Shown piece after piece: positions 15,695-25,431 of a stretch of 64,000 bases of DNA (its first letter is position 1; every line of letters begins with the position of its first letter). Origin of the DNA: Tomitella biformata AHU 1821 (GTDB lineage Bacteria; Actinomycetota; Actinomycetes; Mycobacteriales; Mycobacteriaceae). Below the pieces are notes generated by a model. The model saw only the letters and a program-made list of their open reading frames with translations. It was not told where the DNA came from and ran no database searches. Position numbers and translations under genes: made by a program. The DNA lies in the NCBI RefSeq assembly GCF_000524475.1, contig NZ_BAVQ01000070.1:62001-126000 (forward strand). The letters are read 5' to 3'.

Positions 15695-17413
15695 ATGCCC
15701 GGCCACCCGGCCCCACCCGCAGGCTCGGACGCGCCCCGCTGGGGACGGCGATTGGTTTGGGCGGTCGCGGGGGCGCTCGTCCTCGCCGGAGGCGCCTATG
15801 TCGTGGACCTAGCGCTGTCCTCCGGCCAGTCCCCGCGCGGCGTCCGGGTGGCGGGAATTGAGGTTGGCGGTATGACACGGGGGGAGGTCGCGCAGGTGAT
15901 CGGGGCGCATGTCGACCAGATCCAGGGAAAGCCGCTGATCGTGCAGGTAGGGGACATCACGCAAGAGGTGATGCCCTCGCGCGCAGGTTTGACCGTGGAT
16001 CTGGACTCGACGCTGGATCTGATCGGGACGCAGCCGCTCAACCCGTTGACCCGCCTCACCTCGCTCTTCGGCAGCCGGGACATCGAGATCATTCCGTTGG
16101 TGAACACCCAGGCGCTGGCCTCCGTCGTCGGCGAGGTCGAGGCGGCCGCGCGGGTGGAGCCGGTGGAGGGGGCGATCGAGCTCGCGGACGGGCTGCCGGT
16201 GGAGACGGTGCCGACGATCGGCCAGGCGCTCGCCGACCCGGCCGCCGCGCAGGATGCGCTCGCCGCCCAATGGTTCAGCGGGGAGCCAATCGTGCTGGCC
16301 GCCGAGACGCTGCCGACGCGCAGCCGGCCAGCGCAGGTGCGCGCGATGTTCGAGGACGTCGCCGTTCCCGCGACCAGCGCCGACGTGGTGGTCACCGGCC
16401 ACGAGGGCGCCCGCGCCGTGCTGGCGCCCCCACAAGTGGCGGAGGTGCTGCGATTCGAGTTGGGCGAGGACGGCGTGCTCAACCCCGTATTCGATGCGGA
16501 GGCCGCAACCAGGATCCTGGCGCCGCAGCTGGAGCCGACCGAGACGAAGACCGTCGAGGCCACGGTGCGCCTCGCCGGCGGCCGCCCCGAGGTGGTGCCG
16601 TCTACGGACGGTGAGCGCATCAACTGGGAGCACACCCTGGCCGAGCTGCCAGCGCTGCTGGGGGCCCAAGCTGTGAACCCGGCGCGCGAGACTCCGGCCG
16701 TCTACGAGCCCGCGCCAGCCGCGTTCACCACGGCCGACGCGGAGGCGATGGGCATCAAGGAGGTCATCTCCGAGTACACGACGGGCGGCTTCAGCTACGC
16801 GTCGGGCGTGAACATCCGCCAGGTGGCCAAGCAGGTCAACGGCGCGGTGGTGCGGCCCGGCGATACGTTCTCGCTCAACGGCTACACCGGCCCGCGCGGG
16901 ACGGCGCAGGGCTACGTAGAGTCCGGCATCATCAACAACGGACGCGCGGACAACGCGGTCGGCGGCGGCATCAGCCAGTTCGCGACGACCCTCTACAACG
17001 CCGCGTACTTCGCGGGGCTGGAGGACGCGGGCCACACCGAGCACAGCTACTACATCTCGCGCTACCCCGCGGGCCGCGAGGCCACCGTCTTCGAGGGCGC
17101 GATCGACCTGCAGTTCCGCGCCAACTCCGACACCGGTGTGCTGATCGAGGCCATCGGCACCGGCTCCGACATCACCGTGCGGGTCTGGGGGACCAAGACG
17201 GTCGACGTCACGTCGAAGAACGGCGGCCGCTGGGCCCCGACGCAGCCGAACACGGTGACGGTCACGGAGCCCGACTGCTCCCCATCCGGCGGCGCGCCGG
17301 GCTTCACCACCAGCGACACCCGCATCATCAAGGACGCCAACTCGGGCAAGCAGCTCTCCAGCAGCACCCGCAACGTGCGCTACGACCCGTCGCCGATTGT
17401 GGTCTGCAAATAG
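15695..17413 (+). CDS. VanW family, membrane-anchored exported protein
   Basis: 572 residues. The ATG at 15695 is chosen by GGAGGA 4 nt upstream. One N-terminal membrane segment (about residues 20-42) precedes about 350 residues of repeated peptidoglycan-binding-like domains (PGB_4/YoaR type), then a C-terminal VanW domain with GFSYASGVNIRQVAKQ, FSLNGYTGPR, GGGISQFATTLYNAA and HSYYISRYPAGREATV. VanW domains occur in glycopeptide-resistance clusters and many Gram-positive surface proteins, but their biochemical role is not settled. No van genes are present, so no resistance role is inferred. Confidence 0.85.
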   Translation: MPGHPAPPAGSDAPRWGRRLVWAVAGALVLAGGAYVVDLALSSGQSPRGVRVAGIEVGGMTRGEVAQVIGAHVDQIQGKPLIVQVGDITQEVMPSRAGLTVDLDSTLDLIGTQPLNPLTRLTSLFGSRDIEIIPLVNTQALASVVGEVEAAARVEPVEGAIELADGLPVETVPTIGQALADPAAAQDALAAQWFSGEPIVLAAETLPTRSRPAQVRAMFEDVAVPATSADVVVTGHEGARAVLAPPQVAEVLRFELGEDGVLNPVFDAEAATRILAPQLEPTETKTVEATVRLAGGRPEVVPSTDGERINWEHTLAELPALLGAQAVNPARETPAVYEPAPAAFTTADAEAMGIKEVISEYTTGGFSYASGVNIRQVAKQVNGAVVRPGDTFSLNGYTGPRGTAQGYVESGIINNGRADNAVGGGISQFATTLYNAAYFAGLEDAGHTEHSYYISRYPAGREATVFEGAIDLQFRANSDTGVLIEAIGTGSDITVRVWGTKTVDVTSKNGGRWAPTQPNTVTVTEPDCSPSGGAPGFTTSDTRIIKDANSGKQLSSSTRNVRYDPSPIVVCK

Positions 17414-17420
17414 CGGGAGC

Positions 17421-19391
17421 CTAGACCTGCAGCGGCGGGTGCAGCCGCTCGATGGACCAGCGCCGGTCCCGGCGCACCGCGAGAGAGCTGGCGGCCAGGG
17501 ACACGACGAGCACCCCGATCAGCACGGCGATCGCTGTCCACAGCCGCTGGTCGATCCCGCCGAGCGTGAGCTGGCGCAGCCCGTTGACGGCATAGCTCAT
17601 CGGGTTCACCGGGTGCAGAATCTGGAACAGCTTGCCCGTGGTCTCCACCGGATAGACGCCGCCCGAGGACACCAGCTGCACCATTAAGAACGCGAGGGTG
17701 ACCACGCGCCCCACCGAGACGCCCAACACGATGTTGAACGCCTGGATCAGCGCCAGATAGGTGGCCGCGATCAGCAGGAGGAAGGCGACCATCCCGAAGG
17801 TGTGCGCGGGGTGCAGCCCGACGGCGAAGCGCACCACCAGGAACATCACTGTGACCTGTGCGATCACGATCCACAGGGCCGGCCAGTAGGACGCGGCCAC
17901 GACGCGCAGGGAGCTGAGCCTGGTGGACAGCGCCCGGGTCTGCAGCGGGCGCATCAGCATCCAGATGATGATGCAGCCGACGAACAGCGCCAGCGGCAGG
18001 AAGAACGGCGCGAAACCCGTGCCGAAGGTGGGCGCGTGCGTCATGCTCATCGTCGACAGGGCGACGGGCGCGCCGACAGTCGAGGCGACCTTCAGCCGTT
18101 CGGCGTCGTTCCATTTGGGCACGGAGTCCGCGCCCTCGGTGAGCTTGGTGGCCAACTCGCCGCTACCGTCGCGGAGCTGGGAGGTGCCGTCGGCGAGCGT
18201 CACCGCGCCGTCCGAGAGCTGGATCAGGCCGGAGTGCAGGTCGGTGGCCCCGGTGGTCAGCCGGTGGCCGCCGTCGGAGAGCTGGATCAGTCCGGAGCTG
18301 AGCTCGTTCGCGCCAGTGCCCGCCTGGGAGAGGCCGCCGCGGAACTGGCTTGACGGGTCGCCCAGCTCGGTCGCCAGCTGGCGTGCGCCGTCGCGGAGCT
18401 GGAACAGCTGACCGACCATCGACTGGTTGAAGCCCTCAGTGGAGAGAGTGCCCGAGAGTTGGTCGAGCGCGGTGACGGCCTGGCGGGAGAGCGGATCGGG
18501 GTTGGCGCGCAGCAAATTCGCAACTTGTTGCACGGAGGTCAGTGCCTCCTGCTGCGCCTGGGCGACGGGGTCGAGGGTGCCGACGAGAGTGTCGATGCCG
18601 CCGCTGATCTGGGTGGCGCCATCGCCCAACTGCGCCGCGCCGGTGTTGAGCTGGCCGAGGCCGCTGGCGAGGGCGGAGGCGCCGACGGAAGCGGTGTCGA
18701 TGCCCTCCGAGAGTGTCGCCGCGCCGGTGGCCAGTTCCGCGGAGCCGGACTCGGCGGTGTTCAAGCCGTCGCCCAATTGCTGTGCGCCCTCGTCGAGTTG
18801 GGCCGCGCCGTCGTTGAGCTGGTGGGCGCCGTCGGCGGCCTGCGCGATGCCGTCGCCGGCGGTCTGCAGGCCCACGAGCACCTTGTCGACCGCTTGGGCG
18901 CTGATCTTCTCGGTCACCGCGGCCAGCACCTGGTTCATGGCGCTCTCGCCGATGACGGTGGAGAGGTAGTTGTTGGCATCGTTGAAGGTGACCTCGAGCT
19001 GCGCCTGGCGGGGGTCGGCCGACATGGGGGACGCGACAGCGGCGCTGAAGCCCGCGGGGATCTCGAGCGCGAAGTAGTAGCGCCCGTGCTTGACCCCGTC
19101 CTGGGCCTCCTCGGCGGTGACGGTCTGCCAGTCGAGGTCCCCGCCGGCGAGGAGCTGGTCGGTGATCTCGGTGCCGGCGTTGAGGGCGGTGCCCTCGACC
19201 ACCGCGCCGCGGTCGTTGTTGACGAGGGCGATCGGCAGGTGCTGGACCTGGCCGAACGGGTTCCAGAACGCCCACAGGTACATCGCCCCATAGAGCAGCG
19301 GCATCAGGACGATGGCGAGGAGCGCGATCTTGGGCATCTTGCCCTTTTTGAATCGTCTCAGCTCGGTGCCGATGGATAGTCCGGCGACCAT
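17421..19391 (-). CDS. YhgE/Pip family membrane protein
   Basis: 656 residues from an ATG at 19391. One N-terminal transmembrane helix (residues about 18-40) is followed by a long exported region, about 360 residues of which are repeated QLxDGAxxLxxG-like heptads predicted as coiled coil. Five to six transmembrane helices at the C-terminus include the ABC-2-type YPVETTGKLFQILHPVNPMSYAVNGLR segment. This is the YhgE/Pip architecture, related to phage-infection protein and MmpL-associated or ESX-like export factors. Its gene begins 2 bp after the stop of an ABC-type ATPase, suggesting translational coupling and a two-component transporter. Confidence 0.88.
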   Translation of the reverse strand: MVAGLSIGTELRRFKKGKMPKIALLAIVLMPLLYGAMYLWAFWNPFGQVQHLPIALVNNDRGAVVEGTALNAGTEITDQLLAGGDLDWQTVTAEEAQDGVKHGRYYFALEIPAGFSAAVASPMSADPRQAQLEVTFNDANNYLSTVIGESAMNQVLAAVTEKISAQAVDKVLVGLQTAGDGIAQAADGAHQLNDGAAQLDEGAQQLGDGLNTAESGSAELATGAATLSEGIDTASVGASALASGLGQLNTGAAQLGDGATQISGGIDTLVGTLDPVAQAQQEALTSVQQVANLLRANPDPLSRQAVTALDQLSGTLSTEGFNQSMVGQLFQLRDGARQLATELGDPSSQFRGGLSQAGTGANELSSGLIQLSDGGHRLTTGATDLHSGLIQLSDGAVTLADGTSQLRDGSGELATKLTEGADSVPKWNDAERLKVASTVGAPVALSTMSMTHAPTFGTGFAPFFLPLALFVGCIIIWMLMRPLQTRALSTRLSSLRVVAASYWPALWIVIAQVTVMFLVVRFAVGLHPAHTFGMVAFLLLIAATYLALIQAFNIVLGVSVGRVVTLAFLMVQLVSSGGVYPVETTGKLFQILHPVNPMSYAVNGLRQLTLGGIDQRLWTAIAVLIGVLVVSLAASSLAVRRDRRWSIERLHPPLQV

Positions 19392-19393
19392 GA

Positions 19394-20098
19394 CTAGACC
19401 TCTTCTGCTGTTGTGGACGAGCCGAGTGCGGGCAGATGGTGGACCTGCAGACCGGGGGCGGCGGGCAGCGGGTTGATCGCGGACGCGACGACGGTGGCAA
19501 CCTGGCCCAACTCGATGAGCCGGTCGATCAGCTCGGCCTGCTCCGGCAGCGAGCGGACCTGTTCGAGGTCGTCGACCACAAGCAGCTGGGGGGAGAAGAA
19601 GGCGGCGAGCGCGATGCGCAGCAGCATGCGGTCCAGCTCCGCGAGGTCGCTGATGTACCGGTCCAGGGGAGGCAGGGGCCGGGGCCCGAAGACGGGGCCG
19701 CACAGGCGGTCATAGCTCTGCGCGTCGACTTTGGGTGCTCGGCGGAACCACTGCGTGTCCCACGCGATCTGCTCGTTGAGGACGTCGCGCACGCGGACTG
19801 CATCGTCCAGCACGTCGATGTCGCGGAAGCCCGCGACGGTGCTGATGCCGCGGATCGCACGGGCTTCGTGGGCGCCCAGCACGTCGAGCTCGCCGGCGAC
19901 CGGCTTGAAGCGGCCGGCGAGCGTCAGCAGCAGGGATGTGCGGCCGGATCCGGACGGGCCATGCAGCACGTGCAGGCCACCGGCCGGCAGGCGTAGGTCG
20001 AGAGGGCCGAATGCGATGCCGTCGGGGCCGGCGACACTCAGGCCGCGGGCGGTGATGCCTGGACGGGGCGGCGGCAGGGGCGTGTCGGGGGTGGACAC
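19394..20098 (-). CDS. Degenerate ABC-type ATP-binding protein paired with YhgE/Pip
   Basis: 234 residues from a GTG at 20098 with an AAGGAA Shine-Dalgarno. The fold is ABC-like, but key residues are changed: Walker A reads GPSGSGRTS (Arg replaces the catalytic Lys), the signature motif is ISDLAELDR rather than LSGGQ, Walker B is LLVVDDLEQ (Asp where the catalytic Glu is expected), and no H-loop His is apparent (VVASAINP). It may bind nucleotide without normal hydrolysis. It overlaps no neighbour and is directly upstream of the YhgE/Pip gene. Confidence 0.8.
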   Translation of the reverse strand: MSTPDTPLPPPRPGITARGLSVAGPDGIAFGPLDLRLPAGGLHVLHGPSGSGRTSLLLTLAGRFKPVAGELDVLGAHEARAIRGISTVAGFRDIDVLDDAVRVRDVLNEQIAWDTQWFRRAPKVDAQSYDRLCGPVFGPRPLPPLDRYISDLAELDRMLLRIALAAFFSPQLLVVDDLEQVRSLPEQAELIDRLIELGQVATVVASAINPLPAAPGLQVHHLPALGSSTTAEEV

Positions 20099-20131
20099 AG
20101 GGATTCCTTCTTTTGGTGGTAGCTGAAACAC

Positions 20132-20173
20132 AGATGCGGCCCGGCAGTGGAGCTTGGCTGCAGGGCCGCATCT
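20132..20173 (-). terminator. Probable terminator of fadE5
   Basis: An 11-bp perfect stem (AGATGCGGCCC and its complement) with a 20-nt loop, located just past the fadE5 stop on the minus strand and before the ABC gene. Confidence 0.55.
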
Positions 20174-20213
20174 GGCTATTCGGCGCTGATCGGGATCAGC
20201 ACAGGGCTGGCAA

Positions 20214-22049
20214 TCAGAACGCAGCCTCGTCGAGCTCCATGATGTCGATGTCGGTGTGGTCGACGACCTTTCGCGACGCGGTCAGCTCGGGGAGCATGTT
20301 GCGGGCGAAGAACTGGGCGACGGACACCTTGCCCTGGTAGAAGGCGCGATCCTTTTCGGCGGGCTCGTTGTCGAGCGCGGCGAGGGCGATCTCGGCGTGG
20401 TGCAGAAGCTGCCAGCCGACGAGCAGGTCGCCGAAGCCCATGAGGAAGCGCACGGAGGCCAGGCCCACCTTGTACAGGTCGGTCGGCGTCTCCTGCGCGC
20501 CCATGAGCCAGCCGGTCATGGTGGTGACCATGCCCTGGATGTCCTCGAGGGCGGTGGCCAGCAGCACGCGCTCGCCCTTGAGCCGGCTGTCCGCCGAGTC
20601 ACTGGTGAGGAACGCCTGGATCTGACCGGCCAGGTGGGCCAGGGCGACGCCACGGTCGCGGGCGATCTTCCGGAAGAAGAAGTCCTGCGCCTGGATGGCG
20701 GTGGTGCCCTCGTACAGCGAGTCGATCTTGGCATCGCGGATGTACTGCTCGATGGGGTAGTCCTGCAGGAAGCCGGAGCCGCCGAGGGTCTGCAGGCTGT
20801 CCGTCAGGTGCTGGTAGGCGCGCTCGGAGCCCACACCCTTGACGATGGGGAGCAGCAGGTCGTTGACGCGGTGCGCGGTCGCGTGGTCCGCGCCGGAGAC
20901 GTGCAGCGCCATCGCGTCGTCCTGGTGCGCGGCGGTGTAGGCGTAGATGGCGCGCAGGCCCTCGGAGTAGGCCTTCTGGACCATCAGCGAGCGGCGCACG
21001 TCCGGGTGGTGGGTGATGGACACGCGCGGCGCGGCCTTGTCCGTCATCTGGGTCATGTCCGCGCCCTGGATGCGCTCCTTGGCGTACTCCAGCGCGTTGA
21101 GGTAGCCGGTGGACAGGGTGCCGATGGCCTTGGTGCCGACCATCATGCGGGCGTGCTCGATGACATCGAACATCTGGGCAATGCCGTTGTGGACCTCGCC
21201 GACGAGCCAGCCCTGCGCCGGGACGCCGTGGCCGCCGAACGTGAGCTCACAGGTGGTGGAGGCCTTCAGGCCCATCTTGTGCTCGACGTTCGTGACAAAA
21301 ACGCCGTTGCGCTCGCCCATCGTGTTGGTCTCGAAGTCGAAGTGGGTCTTCGGGACGAAGAACAGGCTCAGGCCCTTGGTGCCGGGGCCGGCACCCTCGG
21401 GGCGGGCGAGCACCAGGTGGAAGATGTTCTCGAACATGTCGTCCGAGTCCGCCGACGTGATGAAGCGCTTGACGCCCTCGATGTGCCACGAGCCGTCATC
21501 CTGCGCGATCGCCTTGGTCACACCCGCGCCGACGTCCGATCCGGCGTCGGGCTCGGTGAGCACCATCGTGGCGCCCCAGCCGCGCTCGACACAGGTGGCG
21601 GCCCACTTCTTCTGCTCCGGTGTGCCGTTCTCGAACAGCACACCGGCGAAGGACGGGCCCGCCGCGTACATGAACGCCGCAGGCTGCGCGCCGAGCATCA
21701 TCTCGTTCAGGCTCCAGCCGAGCGCGCGGGGCGCGGGGATGCCGCCGAGCTCATCTGCGAGGCCCATGCGGTACCACTCGCCGTCCCACATCGACTTGAA
21801 GGCCTTCTTGAAGCCCTCGGGGATCGAGGCGGTGTGCGTCTTGGGGTCGAACACGGGGGGATTGCGGTCGGTGTCGGCGAAGGACTCGGCGAGCGGGCCC
21901 TCGGCCAGCTTCGCGACCTCGTCGATCATGGTGCGGGCGGTGTCCTCGTCCAGGTCGCCCCAGGCTCCGTCCGCCATCGGCTTCTGGATCTCGAGCACCT
22001 CGAAGAGGTTGAACTCGATATCGCGGGTGTTGCTCTTGTAATGGCCCAT
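20214..22049 (-). CDS. fadE5: FadE5-like acyl-CoA dehydrogenase
   Basis: Large (611-residue) FAD-dependent acyl-CoA dehydrogenase with the extended C-terminus typical of FadE5 and AidB-like members. The ATG at 22049 gives [19 protein letters not shown], very close to the start of Rv0244c. Visible features are [20 protein letters not shown] (flavin/substrate contact region), and [36 protein letters not shown] near the catalytic segment. It performs the first step of beta-oxidation and passes electrons through ETF, for which EtfD is the membrane acceptor. In M. tuberculosis it adjoins fadA2; here it lies 11 kb away but shares an operator motif with that cluster. Confidence 0.92.
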   Translation of the reverse strand: MGHYKSNTRDIEFNLFEVLEIQKPMADGAWGDLDEDTARTMIDEVAKLAEGPLAESFADTDRNPPVFDPKTHTASIPEGFKKAFKSMWDGEWYRMGLADELGGIPAPRALGWSLNEMMLGAQPAAFMYAAGPSFAGVLFENGTPEQKKWAATCVERGWGATMVLTEPDAGSDVGAGVTKAIAQDDGSWHIEGVKRFITSADSDDMFENIFHLVLARPEGAGPGTKGLSLFFVPKTHFDFETNTMGERNGVFVTNVEHKMGLKASTTCELTFGGHGVPAQGWLVGEVHNGIAQMFDVIEHARMMVGTKAIGTLSTGYLNALEYAKERIQGADMTQMTDKAAPRVSITHHPDVRRSLMVQKAYSEGLRAIYAYTAAHQDDAMALHVSGADHATAHRVNDLLLPIVKGVGSERAYQHLTDSLQTLGGSGFLQDYPIEQYIRDAKIDSLYEGTTAIQAQDFFFRKIARDRGVALAHLAGQIQAFLTSDSADSRLKGERVLLATALEDIQGMVTTMTGWLMGAQETPTDLYKVGLASVRFLMGFGDLLVGWQLLHHAEIALAALDNEPAEKDRAFYQGKVSVAQFFARNMLPELTASRKVVDHTDIDIMELDEAAF

Positions 22050-22365
22050 GTCTGCGCTCTTTCGTGACAAGCCTTGACTCGGCTGGCGGTGTGCCCGGTG
22101 CGTGGACTGATCATGCCAGTCTTCCGGCCACATTGCGGTGGAGTTGGGGTGGTGGTCTCTGTCGTCGGCGGTCAGTGTGACTGCCGGTTACTGGCCCACA
22201 GGCATGCTACTGGTCAGTAACTTACGGATAGCCTACGCCTAAATCTGAATGTTGCAAACGTGAGGCATTGCTCAAATTGCTCCTGTGGTGTACAACGCAC
22301 CCGGGTGCTCGGAATGACGTCCGGCGCCCGCGGGCCGCGCTATCGCCTGCCCCACGGTGCGGCGG
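22050..22365. other. fadE5 5-prime region, no gene seen
   Basis: 316 bp without a credible gene. On the minus strand it carries a TAGGCT -10-like hexamer (22230-22235), site C just downstream, and an additional TTACTGG half-site at 22188. A TTGAGCAATGC-like sequence (reverse strand, 22261-22275) resembles part of the second TetR motif. Confidence 0.5.
22207..22220. promoter_or_regulatory. Operator-like site C (CTACTGGTCAGTAA) upstream of fadE5
   Basis: Matches the arms of sites A, B, D and E with one outer mismatch. It begins about 10 nt downstream of the likely -10 of fadE5, where a bound repressor would overlap the transcription start. Confidence 0.55.
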
Positions 22366-22962
22366 TCACGGCTTGCGGGCGAAGACGAGCGCGTCGATCG
22401 CCAACCCGTGCGGGGTGTCCCGGCCCAGGTCGCGGGCGAAGTCGACCTGCATCGTCGGGTCCAGTTCCGCCACGATATCTGCAGGGCTGAATAAGATCGC
22501 GGCGTTCTGGGGCCCGCCGACGCCCTCGGCGAGGTTGCGGACATGGTGGCCAAGCACCAGCAGCGCGCCGCCGGGGGCGAGGGCATCCTGTGCGCGGCGC
22601 AGCAGCTGGGCGCGTTCGTCGGCAGGCAGGTGGATGTAGACGATCAGCGCGAGGTCGACGTCCGCGCCGAGGGGCGCGGCGCGCAAGTCCGCGCACGTCC
22701 AGGTGAGCCGCTCCAGCACGGCGGCGGGCGCGTCGGCTGTGGTGGCGGCCGCCTTCTCGAGCGCGGCGGCGGAGAAGTCGAGGCCCTCGACCTGCCAACC
22801 GCGCGTTGCCAGCCACAGGGCGTTGCGGCCCTCTCCGCAGCCGATGTCGATGGCCCGTCCCCGGGGCAGAGCCGTGGCCAGTTCCACGACGATCTCATTT
22901 GGCGGTGCGCCCCAGACCAATTCGGATCCCTGGTAGCGGTTGTCCCAGTCCTGTGCGTCCAT
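22366..22962 (-). CDS. Class I SAM-dependent methyltransferase
   Basis: 198 residues with a Rossmann-type methyltransferase fold: motif I IDIGCGEGRNALWLA near residue 38, an acidic residue after motif II (VEGLDFS), and a DVDLALIVYIHLP segment. The N-terminal NRYQGSELVWGAPPNEIV resembles TehB/thiopurine methyltransferase-like proteins of actinobacteria. The substrate cannot be told from sequence. It is divergent from the GST gene across 81 bp. Confidence 0.8.
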   Translation of the reverse strand: MDAQDWDNRYQGSELVWGAPPNEIVVELATALPRGRAIDIGCGEGRNALWLATRGWQVEGLDFSAAALEKAAATTADAPAAVLERLTWTCADLRAAPLGADVDLALIVYIHLPADERAQLLRRAQDALAPGGALLVLGHHVRNLAEGVGGPQNAAILFSPADIVAELDPTMQVDFARDLGRDTPHGLAIDALVFARKP

Positions 22963-23043
22963 GGGTCCAAATCTAGCGCCCCCGAGAATCCTGATTCGGC
23001 ACTACGGTGGGGGCGAAGCGGGAACAGTTGAAAAGGAGCGGAC

Positions 23044-24063
23044 ATGGGTGCGGACAAGAATGTCGACGAGGAGCTCTATGTGAAGGCCGGAGAGCCGTTC
23101 GACCGCGACATGAACTACATCAACGACCGGATCACCGCGGACGGGACAAGCGGCTACCAGGTGGCGGCCGGCCGATACCGGCTCGTCGCCGCACGCGCGT
23201 GCCCGTGGGCGAATCGGGCGATGATTGTGCGCCGGCTCCTGGGGCTGGAGGACGCAATCTCGCTGGGGTTGTGCGGGCCAACGCACGACCAGCGCTCCTG
23301 GACCTTCGACCTCGACCCCGGCGGGGTGGACCCGGTGCTGAAGATCCCGCGCCTGCAGGACGCGTATTTCGCCCGTTTCGCCGACTATCCCCGCGGCATC
23401 ACCGTGCCCGCGATGGTCGAGATCCCCACTGGCCAGGTCGTGACGAACGATTTCCGGCAGATCACGCTCGACATGTCCCTCGAGTGGGGCGAGTTCCACC
23501 GCCGCGGAGCCCCGGACCTGTACCCGGAGTCGATGCGCGCCGAGATGGACGAGCTGATGCAGACCATCCACACCGATGTGAACGACGGCGTCTACAAGGC
23601 CGGGTTCGCCGGCTCCCAGGAAGCCTACGAGTCGGCGTACGACGCGCTGTTCGCCCGCCTCGACTGGCTCTCCGAGCGGCTGCTGGGCCAGCGCTTCCTG
23701 ATGGGGGACACCATCACCGAGGCCGACGTCCGACTGTTCACGACCCTGGCCCGCTTCGACGCGGTCTATCACGGGCACTTCAAGTGCAACAGGCAAAAGC
23801 TCTCCGAGATGCCGGTGCTGTGGAACTACGCGCGGGACCTGTTCCAGACCCCCGGCTTCGGTGACACCACCGACTTCCGGCAGATCAAGAAGCACTACTA
23901 CGTGGTGCATAGGGACCTGAACCCCACGCAGATCGTGCCCAAGGGGCCGAGCCTGTTCGGCTGGCTGGAGCCGCACAACCGCGAGATGCTCGGCGGGCGG
24001 CCGTTTGGCGAGGGCACGCTGCCCGAGCCGGTGCGCGAGGACGAGCGGGTGCTGCGGGCCTGA
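23044..24063 (+). CDS. Xi-class glutathione S-transferase-like reductase (YqjG/ECM4 family)
   Basis: 339 residues with a strong AAAAGGAG ribosome site. An N-terminal thioredoxin-like domain carries the catalytic Cys53 in ARACPWANR, the xi-class signature CPW; the C-terminal helical GST domain follows (LGQRFLMGDTITEADVRLFTTLARFDAVY). Family members reductively cleave glutathionyl-hydroquinones. Mycolata use mycothiol, so the physiological thiol here is probably mycothiol, which is inference. It is followed at 21 bp by an MFS gene. Confidence 0.85.
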   Translation: MGADKNVDEELYVKAGEPFDRDMNYINDRITADGTSGYQVAAGRYRLVAARACPWANRAMIVRRLLGLEDAISLGLCGPTHDQRSWTFDLDPGGVDPVLKIPRLQDAYFARFADYPRGITVPAMVEIPTGQVVTNDFRQITLDMSLEWGEFHRRGAPDLYPESMRAEMDELMQTIHTDVNDGVYKAGFAGSQEAYESAYDALFARLDWLSERLLGQRFLMGDTITEADVRLFTTLARFDAVYHGHFKCNRQKLSEMPVLWNYARDLFQTPGFGDTTDFRQIKKHYYVVHRDLNPTQIVPKGPSLFGWLEPHNREMLGGRPFGEGTLPEPVREDERVLRA

Positions 24064-24084
24064 GCTGCGGCTAGGCTCCCAGCC

Positions 24085-25431
24085 ATGAGCGCAACCGCGG
24101 ATCTCGCCCCGTCCGTCGCAGTGCCCCGTCGGCAGGTGTTCGCGTGGGGTCTGTGGGACTGGGGCGGCTCCGCGTTCCACGCGGTGATCCTCACGTTCGT
24201 CTTCTCCGTCTACCTCACGGACGCGGTGGGGGACGACCTGCCCGGCGGGATCTCCGCGAGCTCTTGGCTGGGGTGGGTGCTGGGCCTCTCGGGCCTGATC
24301 ATCGCGCTGGTGGCCCCGGTTTCGGGCCGGCAGAACGACGCGAACGGTCGCCGCAAGAAGTCCCTGGCCCTGCTCACGTTCGGCACCGTCGCGCTGATGG
24401 CCTTGATGTTCCTGGTCCAGGACGACTACCACTACCTGTGGCTGGGCCTGGTGCTGCTGGGCGCGGCCTCGGTGGTCGCGGAGCTGGCGCAGGTGCCCTA
24501 CAACGCGATGCTCCGGCAGGTGTCCACACCTGAGACGGTCGGCCGTGTCTCCGGATTCGGTTGGGCCATGGGCTATTTGGGCGGCGTTGTGCTGCTGCTG
24601 CTGGTCTACACGGGGTTCGTGGCGGGCGACGGCGACAATCGGGGGTTCTTGTCCATCACCACGGACGGCGGGCTGAACATCCGGCTCATCGCACTGTTCG
24701 CGGCGCTCTGGTTCGCGGTGTTCGCGCTGCCGGTGCTGTTCGCGGTGCCGGAGAGGGCGCCGACCGCCGCCGTTGGCGAACCGAAGCCGGGCCTGCTCGC
24801 GTCGTACAAGATCCTCTGGGGCGATCTGAAGAGCCTGTGGCTCGAGGACCGCGCGACGGTGTGGTTCCTGGGCGCCTCCGCGTTGTTCCGAGACGGGCTC
24901 GCCGGCGTGTTCACGTTCGGCGCGGTCCTCGCGGTGGGCGTCTACGGCATCAGCGCGGCGGACGTGCTGCTGTTCGGCGTCGCCGCGAACGTTGTGGCCG
25001 CGGCGGGCGCGTTGATCGCGGGCCGGCTGGACGACAAGGTGGGGCCCAAGGCCGTCATCGTGTTCTCGCTGTTCGCGATGATCGGTGTGGGCATCGCGCT
25101 GCTGATCGTCAGCGGGCCGGCGATGTTCTGGCTATTCGGGCTGCTGCTGTGCCTGTTCGTGGGCCCGGCGCAGGCGTCCTCACGCGCGTTCATGTCCCGC
25201 ATCACCCCGCCGGGGCGCGAGGGCGAGATGTTCGGCCTCTACGCCACGACGGGCCGCGCCGTGTCCTTCCTGGCCCCGACGCTGTTCGGCTTCTTCGCCT
25301 GGTGGTTCGGCGCGGACCGCGCGGGGATCGTGGGCCTGCTGGTGGTGCTGGCGCTCGGTCTCGCGGCGCTGCTGGCGATCCAGGCGCCGCGCGACCGCGC
25401 GTTCGACAAGGTCAGCTCGCAGGCCGGGTGA
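24085..25431 (+). CDS. MFS transporter, UMF1/Atg22-like
   Basis: 448 residues, twelve hydrophobic segments. The opening WGLWDWGGSAFHAVILTFV and the conserved ELAQVPYNAMLRQVST/VGRVSGFGWAMGYLGG stretch are typical of the UMF1 (Atg22-like) MFS family. Charged loop SGRQNDANGRRKKS matches the MFS loop 2-3 motif. The substrate is unknown; Atg22 relatives export amino acids. Its last 20 bp overlap the end of the converging VOC gene. Confidence 0.85.
   Translation: MSATADLAPSVAVPRRQVFAWGLWDWGGSAFHAVILTFVFSVYLTDAVGDDLPGGISASSWLGWVLGLSGLIIALVAPVSGRQNDANGRRKKSLALLTFGTVALMALMFLVQDDYHYLWLGLVLLGAASVVAELAQVPYNAMLRQVSTPETVGRVSGFGWAMGYLGGVVLLLLVYTGFVAGDGDNRGFLSITTDGGLNIRLIALFAALWFAVFALPVLFAVPERAPTAAVGEPKPGLLASYKILWGDLKSLWLEDRATVWFLGASALFRDGLAGVFTFGAVLAVGVYGISAADVLLFGVAANVVAAAGALIAGRLDDKVGPKAVIVFSLFAMIGVGIALLIVSGPAMFWLFGLLLCLFVGPAQASSRAFMSRITPPGREGEMFGLYATTGRAVSFLAPTLFGFFAWWFGADRAGIVGLLVVLALGLAALLAIQAPRDRAFDKVSSQAG

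Noticed and set aside
15695-17413. Vancomycin-resistance locus
   Set aside because: VanW domains alone do not confer resistance, and no vanHAX or vanRS homologue is in the window.
22261-22275. Third copy of the TTGAGCAATGC motif upstream of fadE5
   Set aside because: Only one half plus a shifted TCA matches, it lies over 200 bp from the fadE5 start and beyond the methyltransferase end; noted but not called an operator.
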